A stretch of DNA of 7,160 bases, taken from NCBI GenBank assembly GCA_017625185.1, contig JAGALN010000105.1:1-7160 (forward strand). Direction: 5' to 3'. Positions 4,301 through 7,160 of this stretch are shown here, one piece after another; positions within the stretch are counted from its first letter, which is position 1; the number at the start of each line of letters is the position of its first letter. Under the pieces are notes generated by a model that had not been told where the DNA came from, searched no databases, and worked only from the letters and a program-made list of their open reading frames with translations. Source of the DNA: Clostridia bacterium. GTDB lineage: Bacteria > Bacillota > Clostridia > Monoglobales > Monoglobaceae. Made by a program: the position numbers and the translations under genes.

Positions 4301-7160
4301 GATATCTACAATACAGTCATCAGCATGGCATCCAATTGCGAAGAACTCGATGCGATTGTTGGAAGAAGACGTCGGGAGAAGTTCTTCTTCCATAATGAGA
4401 ACATCATCAAGATAAACACGTGCATATTTGGAATTGTTGTAGGATTCTATCCGCAAAACATACCATTTTTCCGGATCAATGGATAACCCGTCACTCACGG
4501 CCCCCGGGGACTGGAAGCTTGACGTGTTAGGCTCTTCAATAGGAGTATTTAAGGTAAAGTATTCCTTTCTCATCTCCATTTCCAAGAAATAATTCGGTAA
4601 ATACATCCGCATACCAAACCAATTACCGAAGTTCTCGAAACGCATCCGGCTTTCAAAGATGAAGTCATTTCCAGTTGCAATGGATTTTGATATTATGGCT
4701 TCCTTATAAGACGGATTTGCCACCTGCAGGGATTCGTCTTCGCAGGACCAGAACTCATAGGTCACATCATTGTCTAACGGTGAAACCGGCTCTTGCGTCC
4801 AACCACTCATATCTCCATTGTCAAACCCTTGTGTTTTGGTTGGATCCTCCAACAAATCATAGGAATTTATCGACAAATTAAATACCCGCATAGCAGAACC
4901 AGTTTTGCCAGTTTCGAAAAGAATTTTCGCATCACCCGATGACGCTGCCAAAGAAGTCATATCGCTGACTAGATTCCCGTCAATATAGAGATCCCAATCG
5001 TTGCCGTTACCAACAATACGGTAGGTCAGTTGCTGATTGCCAATATCATAGGGCACCGTTTTCTGTCCACTGGTTGTAGAATAGGCAAGACCGGTCTCCG
5101 AGAAAGACAGAGCTGCAATGGCACTTCCATTGGATAACTGCACCGTTTCCCCGCCGCCGAAATCATCGATCGACATAGTCCAAGACAAATCAAATTGTGC
5201 ACCAATTCCAGTGGTAAATTCAGCAGATGCCTCAGCGCCATCGGCAGATTCCATCGAGATAACACCCTGATTCATCTGAGCATTACCTACAAAAATCCAA
5301 CCATCTCCCTCATTCCAGGAAACGGCACCGCTTTTCACGGTATGATTTTTTGCCATTGGATTCAATCCAACAAAGCCATCCCACAGAAAAGCTCTAACAT
5401 GCCAGGTTTCTTCCATATCACTTTTCACAGAGTAAATCACACTGACAGGCTCATTTCCTTTAAGAATGTCCGCAATTTCACAAGCAAGCAACCTTCCGTT
5501 TTCGTCATACTCGGCAAAAACCAGCTTCCGATCCGTTTGCGCATTGGGCTCAACCACTGCACATAAAGAGTCCATATACTGAATCTTTCCGTTATCAGGA
5601 ATCGCTTTAGTGCCGACACCGTCAGTTAAAACTATTGCTTTGTCAGTTGCAGGACCATAAATCCGAAAATAGTCAAAAACTCCGGTCCCGCTTACACCGC
5701 CGTTTCCGTGGGCATACTGCGTGATTTCAAATTTTTCTCCTGTGAAATCCGCAATTCCAGATACATTCGCAAACGCCGGATACCATCCCTCGGTTACTTC
5801 CGTTCTGCAAAATCCGCTATAAGTATCGTCGTTGTTTCTTACAACTCGCCAGATTTTCCAGCTGTTACCACCATCGTCAAGAGGGATGTTCACTCCGTTA
5901 ACTCTGTCATAGGCCCCAGCCAGCTCCAACTTCAAAGAACTTTTACCATCATAAAACTTAACTTCGGTCACCGCAGAATTGGACATCACTTTAAACTCTG
6001 CGTAACCATTCTGCGGAATTGCACCATATGTCAACGCAAAGCTCGCGGAATCCGTCAAGGTCATCACATTATTTTGAACAGTAAGATTTCCGCTGGTTTC
6101 CAGATTACCGTAAGCAGGCATTTCAGCAAATCCTTCACTATAATACGCCTGGGTATCTCCTTCCGGTTTTGCATCTGCTTCTGTGATTGCTGCATTACTT
6201 AATATACGCACATTCTTGATGTAGGCACCACTCCCGCTGGCAGAAAACTGTACGCCTACATTCTGGGGTGCACCGGCATCAGTGTATCCCTCGGTTTTGC
6301 CATAAAGTTTCCAGGCGCCATTTACAAGAATATATACCGAATAGGTATCATCCTCGTTGGCTTTGACCAGATAATCATTCCAGTCGTTTCCAGGGGTAAA
6401 TGCAAATTTAGGGGTTGCAGCAGCACTAAACCCAACATGTCCGCTGTTGCCAAATGCCGTAACCCCATCAGGCCAAATATCCACATAGACTTTTCGCTTC
6501 AATGTTGTGTCCGGGTTGGCTACCTGAAAATTCAAAGTGCCGGATTCCGGAATCTTAGCGCGGAAAGCAACCATCTTACCGTCACTAAGCGCACTCCATC
6601 CGCTTTCAGGCAGATATTTCCAGGCTCCCCCGCAGGTCAAATCAAGACCGTTTTCATCGGTATATTCCGCCCCATCCGGAGAGGTTACGCCGGACATATT
6701 CTGGTCAAAGCCTGTATTCATCTCAAACAAATACTGCGTTGCCAGTTGGTTTTCCGGCATCAAAATCGTCGCTTCTTTCACACAACTGTTGCCGGCAACA
6801 CCGGAAAAATACAAGCCAGTTTGCATTCCACCGTTGGTGCCATAACCACCATACATAGCCAGTACATACCTGTCGCCTGTGCTTGCATTCTTTCCATAGA
6901 GAGACCAACCGGTGGCAGAAGCTGCTACCAAGAGATAATCAGACGAACCTTCTCCGGGGGTAAAATTGCCGGTTGCGGCACTGACGCCTTCCCCTTGGAC
7001 CGAGGTAAGTCCAGTGGAAGAAATTCTTATCGCTGCACGAAGCTTCTCCTCTGCTGTAGTAGGTCCTTGCCAGAGCACCTGTAATGTATCAGCACTGGTA
7101 ACGCTTGCAGTAAATGTAGCTACCTTATTATCACTGATAGGGGACCACCAGTACGACTCA
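1319..7160 (-). CDS. Giant modular exoprotein with lectin-like modules and a C-terminal sialidase-fold propeller, 5'-truncated
   Basis: One frame of 1946 residues (roughly 210 kDa) runs from the right edge to a TAG at 1319-1321; the first full codon is 7157-7159. The GTG at 7076-7078 is not the start, because the 27 residues before it align with the second copy of the first module. Residues below are numbered from 7159. Approximate order: beta module A (1-135), its repeat B (138-321), a more distant relative C (335-502), an 'AFLWD' beta domain (503-612), laminin-G-like D (613-767) and E (776-962), Ig-like domain (973-1057), module F with two NG hairpins (1060-1293), laminin-G-like G (1299-1482), sialidase-like propeller (1489-1870), and a stalk-like tail (1885-1946). 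Few cysteines, many Ser/Thr/Gly/Asn and the lectin-type modules fit a secreted carbohydrate-directed protein. No LPXTG signal, transmembrane helix or SLH repeat occurs at the C-terminus; signal peptide and anchor would be upstream of the window. No operon partner is visible. The exact substrate is unknown. Confidence 0.9.
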   Translation of the reverse strand, partial: ESYWWSPISDNKVATFTASVTSADTLQVLWQGPTTAEEKLRAAIRISSTGLTSVQGEGVSAATGNFTPGEGSSDYLLVAASATGWSLYGKNASTGDRYVLAMYGGYGTNGGMQTGLYFSGVAGNSCVKEATILMPENQLATQYLFEMNTGFDQNMSGVTSPDGAEYTDENGLDLTCGGAWKYLPESGWSALSDGKMVAFRAKIPESGTLNFQVANPDTTLKRKVYVDIWPDGVTAFGNSGHVGFSAAATPKFAFTPGNDWNDYLVKANEDDTYSVYILVNGAWKLYGKTEGYTDAGAPQNVGVQFSASGSGAYIKNVRILSNAAITEADAKPEGDTQAYYSEGFAEMPAYGNLETSGNLTVQNNVMTLTDSASFALTYGAIPQNGYAEFKVMSNSAVTEVKFYDGKSSLKLELAGAYDRVNGVNIPLDDGGNSWKIWRVVRNNDDTYSGFCRTEVTEGWYPAFANVSGIADFTGEKFEITQYAHGNGGVSGTGVFDYFRIYGPATDKAIVLTDGVGTKAIPDNGKIQYMDSLCAVVEPNAQTDRKLVFAEYDENGRLLACEIADILKGNEPVSVIYSVKSDMEETWHVRAFLWDGFVGLNPMAKNHTVKSGAVSWNEGDGWIFVGNAQMNQGVISMESADGAEASAEFTTGIGAQFDLSWTMSIDDFGGGETVQLSNGSAIAALSFSETGLAYSTTSGQKTVPYDIGNQQLTYRIVGNGNDWDLYIDGNLVSDMTSLAASSGDAKILFETGKTGSAMRVFNLSINSYDLLEDPTKTQGFDNGDMSGWTQEPVSPLDNDVTYEFWSCEDESLQVANPSYKEAIISKSIATGNDFIFESRMRFENFGNWFGMRMYLPNYFLEMEMRKEYFTLNTPIEEPNTSSFQSPGAVSDGLSIDPEKWYVLRIESYNNSKYARVYLDDVLIMEEELLPTSSSNNRIEFFAIGCHADDCIVDIDWVRYLTRETQQKNLLPLSNTTASATMNATQSGGTISASLGNLTGFETVSSVSYLLDGKEVATGTDSSYSATISGVTAENHTLEAVGRNAAGIAVARASKEMPAVNGEGSVNYSNEISYTVTGDGVAEFSNGNHKFKMTHSASGLTYLTDANEEETYSYGTGKFHIITDGPIAEVYRNGQFAFSFYMPRTTDVRTSFDGSITGQSVSVPTERKNYFVARNVTPQEDVYELADFSYDYNLDFVAGTDDTVRLSVNDGYYRTEVSIENGSLYVWDGEKRGTVPVKTLADTVTEEAYYRVETSGGMSRLYKNGRWITTFRGGNSTGAPCLSIQLSAGALSYLSVNDNTDVYIYEDDFTESGEVSALDFWRTTGLSASLANNNLVLDASSTTNAIAELYALSGDFDLSAKVNVAPMGNYVSGGFWFLLNHTTTNTYTKVGYNHSWLSKKYEIVDRVNNSNKSTANGSGSLPMGQTVQLDLKVRQTEEGEKITLSVNGNEVVSTTGNFERYGKIGFMLSNCTATIEEVSYRGNARPVPGVQDDVHQLDGLRNLLETDDGDIYMVRYEGGVKTSDGGESWEAVEAAPGNGWSDNAYGGWSSHILRLKSGKYISMMNVNTRVGVYGKNAVGFKTYYSNDGFQWQIYGTPHHGPYNASEIGVGASVNSMRQGPSGRVYFAYGDGASEDAGGAVVWYSDDEGLNWTHSVTIKSEDVGHVLSESVVIETKKEDGSYDTRLYFRNDKGYLCYYSSPNRGGTWDLEHLHKTPLIASMACFNIEPDPEDFNTLYVGWEYDNMNLFGRTQFPRTRWGVAKSVDGGNTWEYLGTVFENNRETYTSSTLSLDVSKDYVILSCETLDDGAWRYRTVMVPKDTAKTSKRFEQLHYQSLGQVKNTCVIPEDRMMRTLAINPTSGRVLLHGGLVENAAEGEYLSLDIAEAYLGAAVSVAEGAMTTIDGRRFVKLSALADSYGLAIVDEGGIKILNEDGDWSERQRKAFRYTLD
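1322..1507 (-). other. Protein domain: short stalk-like C-terminal tail
   Basis: Residues about 1885-1946. The pattern TTIDGRRFVKLSALADSYGLAIVDEGG resembles a single unit of the copper-amine-oxidase N-terminal-like (stalk) domain, with a 'DG-x-x-(Y/F)-V-x-L-x-A-L-A-x-x-x-G' core. It ends in a charged, mostly polar 15-residue stretch. There is no membrane segment or sortase motif. It may be a cell-envelope contact or a remnant of a once longer tail. Confidence 0.45.
1550..2695 (-). other. Protein domain: sialidase/BNR-type beta-propeller with five Asp boxes
   Basis: Residues about 1489-1870 of the giant protein. Asp boxes are TSDGGESW (1520-1527; bases 2579-2602), a one-residue-short SNDGFQW (1583-1589; 2393-2413), SDDEGLNW (1642-1649; 2213-2236), SPNRGGTW (1697-1704; 2048-2071) and SVDGGNTW (1760-1767; 1859-1882). 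Their spacing of 55-63 residues is that of propeller blades, and the domain length fits the 350-400 residues of a sialidase catalytic domain. Candidate catalytic residues are Glu1666 (or Glu1671), Arg1686, Arg1752 or Arg1754, and Tyr1781. The block from SESVVIE to the fourth Asp box looks like the BNR_2 pattern of Glu, then Arg, then Asp box. The usual Arg-Ile-Pro at the domain start is not seen. The fold call is firm; activity is not. Confidence 0.8.
2714..3265 (-). other. Protein domain: laminin-G-like module next to the propeller (G)
   Basis: Residues about 1299-1482. It begins with DVYIYEDDFTESGEV and DFWRTTGLSASLANNNLVL, and has the hallmark ITLSVNGNEVVSTTG (1440-1454) followed by GKIGFMLSNCTATIEEVSY. 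This strand order (core strand, NG turn, 'kiGf' strand, closing 'v.i..vs' strand) is typical of LamG/DUF1080-like domains. It directly precedes the propeller, where sialidases often carry a lectin module. Confidence 0.65.
3281..3982 (-). other. Protein domain: unrecognised beta-rich module with two similar NG hairpins (F)
   Basis: Residues about 1060-1293. It carries two similar strand-turn-strand units: EVYRNGQFAFSFYMPRT (1127-1143) and RLYKNGRWITTFRGGN (1258-1273). Each is preceded by a 'DG' or 'SGG' turn. This suggests an internal duplication of a half-domain of about 130 residues. I do not recognise the family; a concanavalin-like sandwich is possible. Confidence 0.45.
3989..4243 (-). other. 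Protein domain: bacterial Ig-like domain
   Basis: Residues about 973-1057. The run VSSVSYLLDGKEVATGTDSS, followed by YSATISGVTAENHTLEAVGR and NAAGIAVA, is the classical Big_9-type pattern of a 'V-x-Y-x-D-G-x-x-V' strand pair, a 'Y-S-A-T' strand and an 'HTLEAVGRNAAG' strand. Such domains act as rigid spacers in multimodular exoenzymes. Confidence 0.7.
4274..5323 (-). other. Protein domains: two laminin-G/concanavalin-like modules (D and E)
   Basis: Module D is residues about 613-767 and module E about 776-962. Each carries the hallmark late strand-turn-strand of this fold: WDLYIDGNLVSD (722-733) in D and ARVYLDDVLIMEE (913-925) in E. E begins with GFDNGDMSGW and contains the paired strands RMRFENFGNWFGMRMYL and WYVLRIESYNNSKYARVYL. 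Both would be expected to bind glycans or stabilise the architecture. Ligand-binding residues cannot be assigned. Confidence 0.6.
5324..5653 (-). other. Protein domain: small beta domain of the clostridial 'AFLWD' type
   Basis: Residues about 503-612. The pattern is KLVFAEYDENGRLLACEI, followed about 30 residues later by VRAFLWDGFVGLNPM. This 'YDENGRL ... AFLWD ... L-P' signature recurs, as I recall, as a linker-like beta domain in large secreted glycoside hydrolases and surface proteins of Clostridia and Paenibacillus. It has no known catalytic role and probably spaces or links the modules. Confidence 0.55.
5654..6157 (-). other. Protein domain: third, more diverged beta-sandwich module (C)
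   Basis: Residues about 335-502. It opens with YYSEGFAEMPAYGN, a 'beginning of lectin module' pattern like the LFEMNTGFDQ that opens copy B. It closes with VFDYFRIYG, matching the position of VRIL in copy B. The central WKIWRVVRNNDDTYSGF resembles YLVKANEDDTYSVYI of copy B, so it may be a third member of the same repeat family. The fold is inferred from alternating hydrophobic strands. Confidence 0.5.
6197..7159 (-). repeat. Two tandem, diverged copies of a roughly 185-residue beta module (A and B)
   Basis: Protein-level repeat, residues 1-135 (copy A, cut by the edge) and 138-321 (copy B). Matching landmarks are WSPISDNKVATF against WSALSDGKMVAF, then SAATGNFTPG against SAAATPKFAFTPG, then SDYLLV against NDYLVK, then WSLYGK against WKLYGK, and a closing VKEATIL against IKNVRIL. 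Offsets between landmarks are 183-188 residues. The copies share roughly a third of residues over the best stretch, so the duplication is old. They look like concanavalin-type beta-sandwiches, but the family is not recognised for certain. Confidence 0.75.

Noticed and set aside
5708..6202. 164-codon open frame on the plus strand
   Set aside because: Antisense shadow of module C; no domain pattern or ribosome binding site supports it.
7076..7078. GTG as the start of the giant minus-strand gene
   Set aside because: The frame continues to the window edge and the upstream residues (WWSPISDNKVATF) align with the second module copy. No signal peptide or ribosome binding site is seen there.
6437..7084. 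215-codon open frame on the plus strand
   Set aside because: It lies antisense to a coherent modular coding frame, has no recognisable motif, and is rich in Arg, Cys and Ser as expected for a shadow frame.

Overview
The window comes from a low-to-mid GC, Gram-positive endospore former, most likely a member of the Clostridia. The evidence is a dipicolinate synthase gene pair (dpaA-dpaB, also called spoVFA-spoVFB), Shine-Dalgarno-type translation signals, and a giant modular exoprotein of the kind carried by polysaccharide-degrading gut or anaerobic-environment Clostridia. The genus cannot be fixed from this sequence.

Layout. Bases 1-676 (+) hold the 3' three quarters of dpaA; its start lies off the left edge. 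Three bases later comes complete dpaB (680-1270, +). A strong, nearly symmetric hairpin at 1258-1292 contains the dpaB stop codon and lies between two convergent transcription units. It can act as terminator for both strands. From 1319 to the right edge the minus strand is one uninterrupted reading frame of 1946 visible codons, with its C-terminus inside the window and its N-terminus beyond 7160. No other gene, RNA gene, mobile element or CRISPR array was recognised, and the only gap between genes (1271-1318) is mostly terminator.

How the parts work. DpaA and DpaB together make dipicolinic acid in the mother cell from a lysine-pathway intermediate; the acid is then loaded into the forespore core. 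No lysine-pathway genes follow dpaB, because the unit ends at the terminator. The giant protein is unrelated to that pathway. From N to C it shows two tandem copies of a roughly 185-residue beta module, further beta-sandwich modules that look concanavalin/laminin-G-like, a small domain of the clostridial 'AFLWD' type, a bacterial Ig-like domain, a module carrying two similar 'NG' hairpins, another lectin-like module, a sialidase-fold beta-propeller with five Asp boxes, and a short C-terminal stalk-like domain. It is probably secreted and carbohydrate-directed, but the export signal and any N-terminal anchor lie outside the window.

The most interesting point is the propeller. Its second half keeps a Glu, two Arg and a Tyr at spacings that fit classical sialidases. 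The first blade lacks the usual Arg-Ile-Pro motif and the long loop that normally carries the acid/base Asp. It may therefore be a divergent enzyme with a non-standard sugar target, or a binding protein.
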